Shown: positions 63,802 to 64,000 of the stretch, piece by piece
Layout: every line of letters begins with the position of its first letter
How positions within the stretch are numbered: position 1 is the first letter of the stretch
Assembly (NCBI RefSeq): GCF_015706575.1
Contig: NW_024037063.1
Span: forward strand, 12,772,927 to 12,836,926
Length of the DNA: 64,000 nt
Source of the DNA: Patiria miniata
Lineage: Eukaryota > Echinodermata > Asteroidea > Valvatida > Asterinidae
Reading direction: 5' to 3'
Program-made: the position numbers and the translations under genes
Notes under the pieces: model-generated
Database searches by the model: none
The model's input: only the letters and a program-made list of their open reading frames with translations
What the model was told of the DNA's origin: nothing

Positions 63802-64000
63802 AGTTGCTTACTGGCACAGTTACCCAAATAAAACTACATGGAACATTATAAACAATGAGAACATCATGATATTTTCCCCAGAAAACAAAAAAGGGGGAAA
63901 AGGAGGTGCCTGTAAATTGAGCTAAAATTAGGCAATAGGTTGCCTAACGTGTGGGACTTGAACAGGTTCAAAAAAATCCCCAAGTTTACCTGTAAAAAAC
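63802..64000. other. Right edge, VEPH1 intron
   Basis: No exon is recognisable. An acceptor- and donor-like TTTTTTACAG|GTAAAC lies on the minus strand at the very edge (63985-64000) but cannot be judged without the neighbouring sequence. Confidence 0.3.

Noticed and set aside
63639-63827. Open frame starting MGNCASK, like a myristoylation signal
   Set aside because: It lies in the second hAT-like copy (inverse of 25551-25888) and its end; similarity to a real N-terminus looks accidental.

Overview
The window looks like nuclear DNA from a marine invertebrate deuterostome, most likely an echinoderm. It is AT-rich and intron-rich, crowded with short non-autonomous DNA transposons and tRNA-headed SINEs, and dotted with ACATGTACATGT runs. 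The phylum is an inference from overall character and from the closeness of the proteins to vertebrate ones; nothing here fixes the species.

Three host genes were recognised by translating the minus strand and following splice sites and reading phase from exon to exon. All three are transcribed right to left. (1) CLCN6, the late-endosomal 2Cl-/H+ exchanger ClC-6: start codon at 16319, twelve phase-consistent exons down to 1012, about the first 410 residues; the rest, including the CBS domains, lies beyond the left edge. (2) A synaptobrevin (VAMP1/2/3-type v-SNARE): three coding exons at 36265-32339 and a probable 5' exon ending at 45948, so that the ATG appears to be split AT|G by intron 1. 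The last few residues may lie on an unfound small exon. (3) The C-terminal half of VEPH1/Melted, an armadillo-like plus PH-domain protein: seven exons, 62927 to the stop at 54429; the N-terminal half is beyond the right edge. CLCN6 and VAMP act in the same broad system (endosome ion balance and vesicle fusion), but nothing here shows co-regulation.

Layout: 1-16319 CLCN6 exons among transposon-filled introns; 16.3-32.3 kb, repeats with no recognised exon; 32.3-46.1 kb VAMP, with long introns holding SINEs and foldback elements and a promoter-like cluster near 46.03 kb; 46.1-53.7 kb repeats and simple sequence; 53.7-64 kb VEPH1, whose introns hold a 21-bp minisatellite, a 110-bp palindromic tandem repeat, Harbinger-like and TTAA elements and SINEs.

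The most notable structures are: a 1.33-kb Harbinger-like element that seems to carry a small spliced gene (3918-5244); two families of TTAA-target elements, one with its empty site preserved elsewhere in the window; an 8-bp-TSD hAT-like element made of GACTCGA repeats just after the VEPH1 stop; and the split VAMP start codon. No rRNA gene, convincing functional tRNA gene, CRISPR array, retroviral/LTR element or Polinton was seen.
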